Notes under the pieces: model-generated
Databases searched by the model: none
The model's input: only the letters and a program-made list of their open reading frames with translations
What the model was told of the DNA's origin: nothing
Part shown: positions 35,159 through 46,725 of the stretch, piece after piece
Position numbering within the stretch: position 1 is the stretch's first letter
Layout: each line of letters begins with the position of its first letter
Program-made: the position numbers and the translations under genes
Source of the DNA: Vibrio sp. 10N.261.55.A7
Lineage (GTDB): Bacteria > Pseudomonadota > Gammaproteobacteria > Enterobacterales > Vibrionaceae
Direction of reading: 5' to 3'
NCBI RefSeq assembly: GCF_002877365.1
Contig: NZ_MCWZ01000026.1
Coordinates: 1-57,023, forward strand
Length of the DNA: 57,023 nt

Positions 35159-37162
35159 ATGCATTCGGAGTCTTCTTCAGTTAACAATTCTTTGGGTCAA
35201 CACCATTCCCAGTCGATGTCCAGCGTGTCTCTTCCACTGATCCTAGCTGGCCCTATCCTCCGAAAATGCACAAAAAATGAAATTACGCTTTGGCTGTCAG
35301 TATCGTCCAAGCTCTCGGGGCAATTTGAGTTATTCAAACGAAATGAAACAACGCCATTCTTTACGCACGATCTCGAACTCGGTAAGCACATTCAAGTTGG
35401 GGAAAGGGCCTGGGTTTATCAACTCAATGTGCAAGGCGATTTTCCTACCGATACGCCACTAGAATATGAAATTTCTACCGCTGACGGAAAGCTGAATGAA
35501 CTTGTCTCTGATCTCATGTACGAGTCCGAAACGAGGCCGCAATTCGAAATCAAAAGTAAAGCCGACTATGTTCTGCATGGTTCATGCAGAAACCCTCATT
35601 ATCCTAGCCAAGATGCGTTAGTGACCGCCGATAGAAAAATAGCGGATCTACCGATTGAAAAGAGGCCATCGCTACTAATGATGAGCGGAGACCAAATCTA
35701 CGCTGACCATGTTGCTGGGCCAACCTTAGATGCCATACAGCAGGTCATTCAACTACTTGGTTTGTATGACGAAGAGTTCGAAGATGCGCCGGTAAAAAGT
35801 GCTATCGAGCTCTATAGTAACGAGAGCAATTTTTATACTCGAGACAAGATCTTGCCTCAGTACCTTGACGGTGGAGAAGGGGTATTAAGCCGCCATGCAG
35901 GGTTCAAAAACTGGTTGACTCGTAAAGTGCCGGTATTCAGTTCGAGAGAATCTGGCAACCATCTAATTTCACTTGCTGAATTTGTTTCAATGTATCTGCT
36001 TGTTTGGTCACCCACCTTATGGCGTTTCGTCGATCATAAAGCGCTGCAGAAGAACCAATTTAAACATGGTGGAAAAGAGCTTGCCCCTAAATGGCAAAAG
36101 CTATGGCACGAAGAGCTGTCACCAATAGAGGGTTTTGTTGAGGGGTTACCTAACGTTCGTCGCTTACTAGCGCATATACCCACTTATATGATCTTCGACG
36201 ATCACGACGTGACCGATGATTGGAACTTAACTCGCGGATGGGAGCAAGCGGCGTATCAGCACGCGTTCTCGAACCGTATCATTGGAAACGCGTTAATCGG
36301 GTATTGGTTATTCCAAGGGTGGGGAAACGAGCCACAGCGCTTCAGTGAGGAATTCATAGGCGATGTTAAAGGGGTATTCGACGAGAGAAGTCTCGAACAA
36401 CACAAGACTTTAATAGCTAAGCTATACAAATTCGAGCAGTGGCATTACACCATAGAAACGACACCCAAAATGTTGGTGCTCGACACAAGAACCCGTCGCT
36501 GGCGATCGGAATCTAAAATGAACAAGCCGTCAGGGCTTATGGACTGGGAAGCACTGACTGAATTACAACAGTCACTCCTAAATGAACCCGCTGTTGTTAT
36601 CGTTTCACCAGCCCCCATTTTTGGCGTTAAGTTTATTGAAGCTCTACAAAAGGGAATGACGACCATTGGCCAGCCGTTATTGATTGATGCTGAAAACTGG
36701 ATGGCGCATCCTGGGTCTGCCAATACACTGCTCAGTATATTTACTCACTCTAAAACGCCATCGAATTTCGTTATTTTGTCTGGTGATGTTCACTATTCGT
36801 TTGCGTATGACATTCGCCTTCGTTTTAGCAAAAGCAGCCCAAGTATTTATCAGATAACGGCGAGTGGAATAAAGAACGAATTCCCTGATCCACTTTTGAA
36901 GATATGCGATGTGTTAGACCGAGCATTATATAGCCCAAGATCGCCACTTAACTGGTTTACAAAGCGAAAGAACTTAAAGGTGTACAAGCGTGACCCTAAC
37001 TATTGTGGAGAACGAAGACTGGTCAACAAGAGCTCGATAGGCGAACTCTACTTAGATGAAAGCGGTAGGCCCTCTACTATCCAAATTTTACTTGCTGAAG
37101 GTGATACTGTCACTTTTCCTGAGATCAAAAACTTAAGACAGAAACTAAGCCTAAGTAGCTGA
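35159..37162 (+). CDS. PhoD-like metallophosphatase, no signal peptide
   Basis: 667 residues. Metallophosphoesterase motifs of the PhoD group are present: GSCRNPHYPSQDA, MSGDQIYAD (D178), the IFDDHDVTDDWN block and LSGDVHYSF. The N-terminal ~115 residues form a beta-rich domain before the catalytic core (about 125-600). Classical PhoD is Tat-exported and works as a phosphodiesterase/alkaline phosphatase, but this protein has no twin-arginine or Sec signal, so it is predicted to be cytoplasmic. Its larger size and the insertion between the first two metal motifs (about 180-330) fit the long PhoD-like proteins of marine bacteria whose substrates are not established. It converges with a LysR gene 23 nt downstream, without an obvious terminator. 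Confidence 0.85.
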   Translation: MHSESSSVNNSLGQHHSQSMSSVSLPLILAGPILRKCTKNEITLWLSVSSKLSGQFELFKRNETTPFFTHDLELGKHIQVGERAWVYQLNVQGDFPTDTPLEYEISTADGKLNELVSDLMYESETRPQFEIKSKADYVLHGSCRNPHYPSQDALVTADRKIADLPIEKRPSLLMMSGDQIYADHVAGPTLDAIQQVIQLLGLYDEEFEDAPVKSAIELYSNESNFYTRDKILPQYLDGGEGVLSRHAGFKNWLTRKVPVFSSRESGNHLISLAEFVSMYLLVWSPTLWRFVDHKALQKNQFKHGGKELAPKWQKLWHEELSPIEGFVEGLPNVRRLLAHIPTYMIFDDHDVTDDWNLTRGWEQAAYQHAFSNRIIGNALIGYWLFQGWGNEPQRFSEEFIGDVKGVFDERSLEQHKTLIAKLYKFEQWHYTIETTPKMLVLDTRTRRWRSESKMNKPSGLMDWEALTELQQSLLNEPAVVIVSPAPIFGVKFIEALQKGMTTIGQPLLIDAENWMAHPGSANTLLSIFTHSKTPSNFVILSGDVHYSFAYDIRLRFSKSSPSIYQITASGIKNEFPDPLLKICDVLDRALYSPRSPLNWFTKRKNLKVYKRDPNYCGERRLVNKSSIGELYLDESGRPSTIQILLAEGDTVTFPEIKNLRQKLSLSS

Positions 37163-37185
37163 TTATAAATTAAGAATGGAATTTC

Positions 37186-38097
37186 TTAAATTGAGCTGCG
37201 CAGTTCCTTTGTCCTCTTTATTAGAAAATCTTTGAAGTCTAGGCATCGCTCAGGCATTTGATTTCGACGTTTGTAATAAAGACTCAGTTCGAATTCGCTT
37301 TTGACGTATTCGTTTAGAATCGAAACAAGCGTGCCATTCTTAAGCTCATGACTTACCAGCTTCTTTGGAAGGTACGCGACTCCACACCCCTGCATAGCAA
37401 CGGTTTTAACAAATTCGCTGTTTTCTATTTCAACGGTTTGGGCAATTTCTACCGTTGTTATCTCGCCATCCTTTTCGAACTGCCATCGGTTTCCCCCAAC
37501 AAGAGTCGACGTGTAGAGACAGTTGTGATGTTGCAAGTCATCGGGGGTTTCAGGCTCGTTATATTGAGCGATATAGTCTGGAGAGCAGCAGGCCACTAAC
37601 GGATATTTCAGTAATACTCGTTTACTGAGTAAGCTGTCTTTCTCTCTATGACCTTGATAGGTCGCGTGTGCTTTTATTGAAAAATCGACGTCTTTGACGT
37701 GGTCAACTTCTAAGGCCGTTTCCATGATTTTAAAGGTGGCTTTCGGATTCAAAACAAGATACTCCCCAACAATCTTACTTAAGAATCGTTGTGAAAATAG
37801 AGGAGTCGCCGCAATTCTAATGACACCACCCATGCTCTTCTCGTGGTTTTGTATCTCGGTATAAATATCAGTCGCCTCAGCACTTAGCTGACTAAAGCGT
37901 TCGAATAGCTTTTGCCCTGAATCCGTCGTTTTTATCGCTCTGGTTGAGCGCAGTAACAAACTTACTCCAAGCTCGTCTTCTAGTTCTTTAATCCAGCGAC
38001 TACCAGCAGAGCTCGAAATGCCAAAATTCTTAGCACCGTCCGTTATCGATTGAGTCTTAACAACCTCGACAAAAAAAGCAGTTTTATCCAACAGCAT
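37186..38097 (-). CDS. LysR-family regulator (divergent from SDR-thiolase-CoA transferase genes)
   Basis: 303 residues. The helix-turn-helix lies at about 5-62 (FFVEVVKTQSITDGAKNFG, then SSSAGSRWIKELE), and the effector domain from about 88 (GGVIRIAATPLFSQRFL), close to the LysR type that includes DmlR/PtrR-like proteins. The longest frame begins with a TTG at 38112; the ATG at 38097 has an AAGG ribosome-binding site 6 nt upstream, so I chose it. It is transcribed away from the reductase-thiolase-CoA transferase genes, with 305 bp between start codons, and is the likely regulator of that set. Confidence 0.87.
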   Translation of the reverse strand: MLLDKTAFFVEVVKTQSITDGAKNFGISSSAGSRWIKELEDELGVSLLLRSTRAIKTTDSGQKLFERFSQLSAEATDIYTEIQNHEKSMGGVIRIAATPLFSQRFLSKIVGEYLVLNPKATFKIMETALEVDHVKDVDFSIKAHATYQGHREKDSLLSKRVLLKYPLVACCSPDYIAQYNEPETPDDLQHHNCLYTSTLVGGNRWQFEKDGEITTVEIAQTVEIENSEFVKTVAMQGCGVAYLPKKLVSHELKNGTLVSILNEYVKSEFELSLYYKRRNQMPERCLDFKDFLIKRTKELRSSI

Positions 38098-38402
38098 GAT
38101 AGGCCTTTGCAATCCGATATCTCAATATTGAATTTCATAATCCCATATACAGGAATTAAAAACCTGATAATGGGCTAAATGTTTGAGCTGAGTAACGCGT
38201 AAAGCCCTAAAAGAATAATGATGAAACAACGTATCTATCTGATATTTAATCATTAATTCAAGTCAATAAGACGAATTAAATCATCCGTTCGTGATTGGCA
38301 TCTTTAGCATTTCAGTGTTTGAGCAGATTCGAATGAATTGCTATACCTATCTCATATCATTCGTATCTAAAACACGTAAACCTTAAGGAAGAGGCAATAA
38401 CT
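38098..38402. promoter_or_regulatory. Divergent promoter region of LysR gene and ketoacyl operon
   Basis: 305 bp without genes between two divergent start codons. It is AT-rich and includes several T-N11-A type arrangements and short imperfect palindromes around 38140-38175. A single operator cannot be chosen with confidence. The SDR ribosome-binding site (GGAAGAGG) is at the right end. Confidence 0.45.
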
Positions 38403-39137
38403 ATGTTATCCAACAAGATTTGTATAGTGACGGGCGCGGCGCAAGGGATTGGGAAAACCATCGTCGAGCGTTTTGCAAAAGAAGGGGCCGCTTGTGTTTA
38501 CGCTTGCGATGTGAATGTTGGCAACATGGAAGAGTCATACTCGAAAGATAAAAACATAGCCGTCAGACAACTTAATGTCTGTGACAGGCAAGCAATACAA
38601 ACATTGATTGAGACAATCACGCAAGAACACGGACGCGTTGATGTTTTGGTTAACAATGCTGGCGTAACACGAGACAACCTAATTGACCGCATGACAGAAG
38701 AAGATTGGGATATCGTCTTAGATGTAAATCTAAAAGGGGTTTTTAACATGACCCAAGCGATAGCGCCTCTCATGATAGAGAACAATTCTGGTTCAGTGAT
38801 TACAATGTCTTCCGTCGTTGGAACAGATGGCAACATAGGCCAAAGCAATTACGCGGCGACGAAGGGCGGAGTGATTGCAATGACAAAAGGCTGGGCGAAG
38901 GAGTTTGCACGTAAAGGCGCGCAGGTGAGAGCCAATTGTGTGGCCCCTGGTTTTATTGAAACACCGATGACGAAAGATCTCCCGGAAAAAGTGCTGGAAC
39001 ATATGAAGAACAAAACGCCGCTAGCACGCATGGGAACGAGTACTGACATCGCAAACGGGGTGACATTTCTTGCGAGTGAACAGTCAAGTTTTATCACCGG
39101 ACAAACATTAAAGATTGATGGCGGCTTGGTTATTTAA
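38403..39137 (+). CDS. Short-chain dehydrogenase/reductase, FabG/PhaB-like 3-oxoacyl reductase
   Basis: 244 residues, a classical SDR. The cofactor loop TGAAQGIGK lies at 9-17, NNAG follows in VLVNNAGVTRD, the catalytic Tyr and Lys are Y150 and K154 in NYAATKGG, and the C-terminus is GQTLKIDGG. The protein resembles FabG and acetoacetyl-CoA reductase (PhaB), which interconvert 3-oxoacyl and 3-hydroxyacyl thioesters. Because a thiolase and a CoA transferase follow, a role with acetoacetyl-CoA and 3-hydroxybutyryl-CoA, or 3-hydroxybutyrate oxidation, is more likely than bulk fatty-acid synthesis. It is first of three co-directional genes, with 31 nt to the thiolase. It is unlikely to be the housekeeping fabG because plsX, fabD and acpP are absent. 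Confidence 0.88.
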   Translation: MLSNKICIVTGAAQGIGKTIVERFAKEGAACVYACDVNVGNMEESYSKDKNIAVRQLNVCDRQAIQTLIETITQEHGRVDVLVNNAGVTRDNLIDRMTEEDWDIVLDVNLKGVFNMTQAIAPLMIENNSGSVITMSSVVGTDGNIGQSNYAATKGGVIAMTKGWAKEFARKGAQVRANCVAPGFIETPMTKDLPEKVLEHMKNKTPLARMGTSTDIANGVTFLASEQSSFITGQTLKIDGGLVI

Positions 39138-39168
39138 TAGCCGTGTTTGGTTTATATAGGGATTTATA

Positions 39169-40374
39169 ATGACTCGAGTTTTCATAGTTGGGGCAAAACG
39201 TACGCCTATTGGTCGTTTCGGTGGCAGCCTTTCAGATGTCTCTGCTGCAAAGCTTGGTGGCATTTCAATATCCGCCGCGCTTTTGCAAAGTAACGTACCA
39301 GCAAACCAAATTGACGAAGTTATCGTAGGAAATGTCCTTTCAGCTGGACAAGGTATGGGTCCAGCTCGGCAGGCTTCAGTACACGCCAATATTCCCCATG
39401 AGGTGCCAGCGTTTACTTTAAACATGATCTGCGGATCGGGTATGAAGACAATCGTGGATGCGTCTAGCAAAATAAAATGTGGTGATGCGAATATTGTTGT
39501 AGCGGCGGGTATGGAAAATATGTCTCAAGCGCCTTACATACTGGACGCTAAGAATCGCTTTGGTTCGAAAATGGGCCATCAAGAGGTGAAAGATAGCCTT
39601 ATCAAAGATGGGTTAACCGATGCATTTCATGGTTATCACATGGGCGTTACCGCCGAAAATGTCGCGTCGTATCATAAGATCACTCGAGAAGAGCAAGATA
39701 GATTTGCTCTCCGTAGCCAACACCGCGCATTAGACGCAATAGAATCACAACGATTTGAAAATGAGATTGTCGCGGTGGAAATAGAAAATCGTGGTTCGAC
39801 GGTGTTATTTTCACACGATGAATACCCTCGAGAGACGACGACTTTTGCAACACTGTCCAAGCTGAAGCCTGCATTCGATAAAGCAGGTACGGTCACTGCG
39901 GGGAATGCGTCTGGCATTAATGATGGCAGCGCTGCCTTTGTTCTCGCGTCTGAACATGTCATCGATGAACTGTCGTTGGAGCCTATCGCCGAGGTTATTT
40001 CTTATGGACAGGGTGGCGTTGACCCATCGGTAATGGGATTAGGACCTGTACCCGCGATCAGACAGGCGCTCAAACGGGCAAGCCTTCAACTCACTGATAT
40101 GGACTTACTAGAACTCAATGAGGCATTCAGTGCTCAAGCATTAGGAGTGATGAAAGCCTTGGCCGAAGAACATGATGTAACCATGGACTGGTTTGATGAC
40201 AAGACCAACCTAAACGGGGGCGCTATTGCGCTAGGTCACCCACTCGGAGCGTCTGGTGGCCGAATATTAGTAACGCTTCTCTATGAGATGATTAGACAGG
40301 ATAAGAAACTGGGGTTGGCGTCACTGTGCATCGGCGGAGGTATGGGGACGGCTGTCATCTTAAAACGCCCCTAA
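39169..40374 (+). CDS. Acetyl-CoA acetyltransferase (thiolase)
   Basis: 401 residues, a full-length thiolase: nucleophile C88 in NMICGSGMK, the GMENMSQAPY loop typical of acetoacetyl-CoA thiolases (AtoB/PhaA), LNEAFSAQALG, the GGAIALGHPLGASG motif with the catalytic His, and the second cysteine in CIGGGMGTA. It would cleave acetoacetyl-CoA to two acetyl-CoA, or run in reverse. A good ribosome-binding site (AGGG) lies before the ATG. It sits between the reductase and the CoA transferase, so the three could activate acetoacetate, or oxidise 3-hydroxybutyrate, to acetyl-CoA. Confidence 0.93.
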   Translation: MTRVFIVGAKRTPIGRFGGSLSDVSAAKLGGISISAALLQSNVPANQIDEVIVGNVLSAGQGMGPARQASVHANIPHEVPAFTLNMICGSGMKTIVDASSKIKCGDANIVVAAGMENMSQAPYILDAKNRFGSKMGHQEVKDSLIKDGLTDAFHGYHMGVTAENVASYHKITREEQDRFALRSQHRALDAIESQRFENEIVAVEIENRGSTVLFSHDEYPRETTTFATLSKLKPAFDKAGTVTAGNASGINDGSAAFVLASEHVIDELSLEPIAEVISYGQGGVDPSVMGLGPVPAIRQALKRASLQLTDMDLLELNEAFSAQALGVMKALAEEHDVTMDWFDDKTNLNGGAIALGHPLGASGGRILVTLLYEMIRQDKKLGLASLCIGGGMGTAVILKRP

Positions 40375-40470
40375 CTCTTTCTGCTCAACGTTATATCGCT
40401 GTGAGCAATTAGTGGATCCCGCATTCGTTTATTTAGTGTTTATGTAGTCAACATAGCAAAAGGTTAAACC

Positions 40471-42033
40471 ATGTCGAAAGTTCAACAACTTACGCCCAAA
40501 CAAGCCGCAGAACTCATTAACGATGGGGATAAAGTCGTGTTGGGTGGTTTCATCGGTGCCGTGGTACCCGAGGCACTTGAAAGAGCCGTTGGCGAGCGTT
40601 TTGTGACGACTGGCCATCCAAAGAATTTAGATCTTATATTTGCTGCAGGACAGGGGGATGGTAAAGGGAAAGCGGTCGATCATTTGTCCCATGAAGGCAT
40701 GGTTAAACATGCCATTGGTGGGCACTGGGGACTCATACCTCGATTACAAAAACTGGCTAATGACGGGAAAATCACCGGTTTCAATCTTCCTCAGGGCATT
40801 ATCTGCCAGTTATTTCGAGATTCAGCGGCAGGTAAGCCGGGTTGTATTAGCCATGTTGGTCTAGGTACTTTCGTCGACCCAAGAATAGAAGGCGGGAAAA
40901 TCAACACGCAGACAAAAGAGGATCGCGTTCGTTTAATGGAAGTATCAGGGCAAGAATTTCTTTTTTATTCACGGTTAGATGGCGATGTAGCCTTGCTACG
41001 TGGAACAACGGCTGACGAAAACGGAAACATCTCAATGGAAGATGAATGTTTGGTGCTTGAAAATCTCGCGATTGCTCAACTTGTACATAACGGCGGTGGA
41101 AAGGTGATTGTTCAAGTTAAAAAGATTGTGCCTACAGGTGAACTTACTCCGCACACGGTTAGAATTCCGGGAATCTTTGTCGATGCGGTTGTTATCTCGA
41201 CACCAGAGACGCACATGCAAACATTCGAAGAGCCAATGAATCCTGCGTACGTCGGGAGAGGAGCGGCGTCGGATCTTAAACGACAAGTCCCGACTCCACG
41301 ACCATTAGATGCAAAAAAGATCATTGCACGAAGAGCAGCAATAGAGCTGAAAAAGGGAGCGATTGTCAATTATGGTATTGGCGCACCAGAAGTCATTGCC
41401 GAGGTGACAGACGAAGAAGGTATAAGCGATTCTATCATTAGTACCGTAGAGCCGGGTGCGATAGGCGGAACTCCATCAGGAGGACTATCGTTTGGCGCTT
41501 CTGCTTTTCCTGAGGCCATTATTACACAAGATCAAATGTTTGATTTTTATGATGGGGGCGGGTTAGATCAGGCATTTTTAGGTTTAGCCGAAACCGATAC
41601 TAAGGGAGATATCAACGTATCGAAATTTGGGTCTAAAATTGCTGGTTGCGGTGGATTTATCAACATAACCCAAAACGCGAAACAAGTGTTTTTCTGCGGC
41701 ACATTCACCGCTGGACGCAGTGAAATCTACGCTGAAAACGGCGCCCTAACGATCGTTGAAGATGGGCCTATCGACAAATTTATAGAACAAGTGCAACAAA
41801 TCACATTTTCGTCTGACACTGCAAGGTCAAACCAAAAGCCTGTTATGTATATAACGGAAAGGGCAGTCTTCAAACTCACTGAATCTACAATCGAACTTGT
41901 TGAAATTGCCCCTGGGATTGACCTAGAAAAACATGTGTTAGCACGGATGCAATTCAGGCCAAAAATTAGCATGGTTCTCAAACTCATGGAAACAAGAATA
42001 TTTGTAGAGGAGGAGATGGGGCTTACCTTATAA
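40471..42033 (+). CDS. Acyl-CoA:acetate/3-ketoacid CoA transferase (fused alpha-beta)
   Basis: 520 residues in which both halves of a class I CoA transferase are fused. The alpha half (about 1-270) opens with VVLGGFIGAVVPEALE. The beta half (from about 290) has the catalytic glutamate E327 in STVEPGAIGG followed by GLSFGAS. Length and arrangement match the YdiF/acetate CoA transferase type (PF01144). It would move CoA from acetyl-CoA or succinyl-CoA to acetoacetate or short-chain acids. An AAAGG ribosome-binding site precedes the ATG. The 96-nt gap from the thiolase is longer than the previous one but shows no terminator. It converges with the Bat operon. Confidence 0.92.
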   Translation: MSKVQQLTPKQAAELINDGDKVVLGGFIGAVVPEALERAVGERFVTTGHPKNLDLIFAAGQGDGKGKAVDHLSHEGMVKHAIGGHWGLIPRLQKLANDGKITGFNLPQGIICQLFRDSAAGKPGCISHVGLGTFVDPRIEGGKINTQTKEDRVRLMEVSGQEFLFYSRLDGDVALLRGTTADENGNISMEDECLVLENLAIAQLVHNGGGKVIVQVKKIVPTGELTPHTVRIPGIFVDAVVISTPETHMQTFEEPMNPAYVGRGAASDLKRQVPTPRPLDAKKIIARRAAIELKKGAIVNYGIGAPEVIAEVTDEEGISDSIISTVEPGAIGGTPSGGLSFGASAFPEAIITQDQMFDFYDGGGLDQAFLGLAETDTKGDINVSKFGSKIAGCGGFINITQNAKQVFFCGTFTAGRSEIYAENGALTIVEDGPIDKFIEQVQQITFSSDTARSNQKPVMYITERAVFKLTESTIELVEIAPGIDLEKHVLARMQFRPKISMVLKLMETRIFVEEEMGLTL

Positions 42034-42086
42034 ACCAAGTCGATAGACCAAACGTCATTTCTCTTTCACTTCTTAAAGTGGATACG

Positions 42087-42130
42087 CCCAGTAGAATCAC
42101 TTGAAAACTTTATTGAATGATTCTATTGGG
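42087..42130. terminator. Long inverted repeat between converging CoA-transferase and batD genes
   Basis: 13-nt arms (CCCAGTAGAATCA and TGATTCTATTGGG, one G-T pair) flank an 18-nt loop. It lies in the gap between two convergent genes, so a transcription-stop role for both is plausible, but no clean T-tract follows on either strand. It could instead be a protein-binding site. Confidence 0.5.
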
Positions 42131-42174
42131 CTATATCCATCTATTTCCATTAATGAATTCTTTGAACCTTAGTC

Positions 42175-43829
42175 CTAGAGGCGAGATAAAGTCTCTGGGG
42201 CTGACTGCTTTCGCTTCTCTACTTTTTTCATCAATGCAAATAGCCCCTTTTTGTCGGAAGACGACAATGGTGCGGAAGCATTATTACGGCAAGAAGTTTC
42301 AATCCACTGTTTGAATTGGCCTATTTCATTTTGGTCTTGCGTTGATAATGACGAGTGTTCCTTCAACCAGTTAGATAAGTGGAACTGACTTTTAATCATA
42401 TCGTTTGTATTCATAGCATGTTTAAACGCTTCGAATGAAGAGCTTTCGTTGTACTCAATAGTAGCTTCGAACTGCTGACTCATTTGGTTTCGGTTGCGCA
42501 AGATATACAACACTGACACAAACCAAAGCACGGCGAATAGGGCAGTTAGATACGGCCAAATTCCTCGGTCATGGACGACACTGACAGATTGAGGGAGAGG
42601 TTTATTAGGCGTAACGATTTGGCTATTGTTCACTCCAACCGCTTCTACAATGGAAAGAACTAGGCCATTGATCGTTGATGTTTTCTGTTTCTTCTCAGCA
42701 CTGTTCCACCAGTTCACATTCACATCGGAAAGTGTCTGCTCCCCTGACTTCTGGGGAATAAGCACCTGCTTAATCGTCATTACCGTGTCACCACGATCAT
42801 TTTGAGTGAACTGTGGCTTCTCTTCATAGACTCGAAATTCTGATGGACTCGCGATTGTTAAATCGGGGAATTGGTTTGGGTTGAGCCCTTCTATTTGCAG
42901 TGTCACTATTCTCGTTAGCGCGTCACCCACGCGCATCTGATGCGGTGACGAGCTGCTGATAGATTGGCCATCTTGATCTAACCACTGCTGCTCTAAGGTC
43001 AGTTTCTTGCTTGGTAACCAGCTACCGGTGTAGCTTGCAGGTTTTGGGAGCACGGTCAGTGTGAATTGCTCAGCGGCTGTATCCGCCGTAATCATCGTAG
43101 TGGTGCCTGTTCTATTGCTTCCGTGTATAACGGTGCCCGTAAACGCTGGTGCAATCAAGGTGTATTCGCCACTTTCAACGGCTTCTATGCGGTAGGTTTG
43201 GTCAACTATCGTTACCTCTACGCCATCTTTAATGGTCTGATACTGATAGGGTTCACCCTCTAGCTGTATGTTCATCCCTTTTATCGTTGGCTGGACTATC
43301 TGAGCATTTTGCAGCCTTCGAGGGTCCGCTTTAATGATCAACCTGAAATCGAGCGTAGCACTCTCTTTTGGGTAGAGTGAGTTGGTCGACAATTTGGACT
43401 CAAGCTCAATAAAATCGGATGGCTTTGGTTGGTTCTCATCCATACGAACGGTGATTTTAATCGGTTGAGTTTTTGCACCCGCTATCTCAAAGCTAGGGAT
43501 CGTTAATGTCCCCAGCTTTTGTGCGGCGAGTGAAACATTCCACTCACTGCGCGTGTTTCGAACACCGTTAATACTGTTAAATGAGGTACCAAAGCTGGGC
43601 CTCCCCATGTAAAAGTCGCCCTCTAGCACACTGAAATCAATCTCATCTTGAGAGACTCTATGGTCGACAACGATTCTCATCTGGAAAACTTCGTTTTTAA
43701 CCACCTGATTTTTGCTTACGCTCACAACGGCTTGCACCGCATTATTGGCCGCGAAGCTGAACGGGCTCATCATTAGTAGAATCAAGGTTACGATTGCTGA
43801 TGAGTATCGAATTAGATTGGAATGCATCT

Positions 43830-43836
<7 letters not shown>
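42175..43836 (-). CDS. batD: BatD-like protein (periplasmic, membrane-anchored)
   Basis: 553 residues with a signal peptide (about 8-30, ending SFAANN), a long beta-rich extracytoplasmic part made of repeated Ig-like strands (for example NQVVKNEVFQMRIVVD and STNSLYPKESATLDFRL), a transmembrane helix near 435-455 (LTALFAVLWFVSVLYIL) and a short helical cytoplasmic tail. This is the layout of BatD (oxygen tolerance family). The start overlaps the BatB/C stop by a few bases; an in-frame ATG at 43827 is an alternative. It is the last gene of the MoxR-Bat operon. The molecular function of BatD is not established; envelope stress and aerotolerance roles are reported in other bacteria. Confidence 0.85.
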
Positions 43837-45750
<1,914 letters not shown>

Positions 45751-45758
<8 letters not shown>

Positions 45759-46725
45759 ACCCTCTCCTTAGAACGATAACGAACAGCGAAAGAATAAGAG
45801 ATAACCCTAGAGGATACGTGAACCACTCTGTTTGCGGGCGCCACGTTTGGACGGCTTCGCTAACCGGTTCGAGTCGGTTGATGGTGTCATAAATCGACGC
45901 CAAATCTTGGCTATCTCGAGCTCTAAAGTACTGCCCACCTGTCAGGTCAGCAATATTTTTCAGCGTCACTTCATCTAGGTCATGCGCGGTATTCACTTTT
46001 CGGGTCATGAAAAACTCTTTGACCACCATCTCGCCAGCGCCAACACCGACTGTGTAGATTGTGGTATCGAATTTCTTAGCAATTTCGGCGGCTTCCATTG
46101 GGTCAAGTACGCCTGCATTGTTGCCGCCATCACTGAGTAGAATCATCACCCTTTGCGGGGCATCGCTATCCACAAACGTTTTTGTTGCCACGGCAATGCC
46201 ATCACCAATGGCGGTTTGAGAGCCAATGAGCCCAAGAACGGTTTCGTTGAGCTGGTCTGACACCGTGTGTCTGTCAAGTGTCAGTGGTGTTTGAAGATAG
46301 GCATGGTCAGCGTATACAACCAAACCAATACGGTCACCGTGACGTTTTTCAATGAAATCTGAGAGGACATGTTTAACCGCTGACAGACGATCAACATAGT
46401 CGTCGCCTTGGCCTTGCTTCATGTCTTTTTGTGACATTGAGCCTGATAGGTCAACAACCAGCATGAGGTCTCGGTGTTCTGGTTGATATGTCACGGGCTC
46501 GCCATACCAAACAGGGCGAGAGAGAGCCGTAATCAAACTTATCCATATCAAAGCGGATAAGATTCGCAATAATGTTTGTTTCGGCGCCATGTTGCTGGTC
46601 GAATTAGGCAAATAGGGCAACTGTATAGGCGCGGCCACTTTTACTGGAGGCGCGAAGCGGTAAATGATGAATGGAAGTGGCAGGAGGAAGACCGTCCACC
46701 ACCAGACAAATTCGATGTTAGCCAA
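45751..46725 (-). CDS. batA: BatA-like VWA-domain membrane protein
   Basis: 324 residues with an N-terminal transmembrane segment (about 7-22), a second near 54-70, a von Willebrand A domain with the complete metal site D92-x-S94-x-S96 in VVDLSGSMS, and a C-terminal helix (about 303-320). It matches BatA in length and topology. The VWA domain is predicted to interact with partner proteins, probably under control of the MoxR ATPase in the same operon. The gene overlaps DUF4381 upstream and BatB/C downstream by 8 nt each. Confidence 0.9.

Noticed and set aside
38403..39137. Housekeeping fabG
   Set aside because: The neighbours are thiolase and CoA transferase with a LysR regulator, not plsX, fabD and acpP. 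A PhaB-like or 3-hydroxybutyrate-related role fits better.
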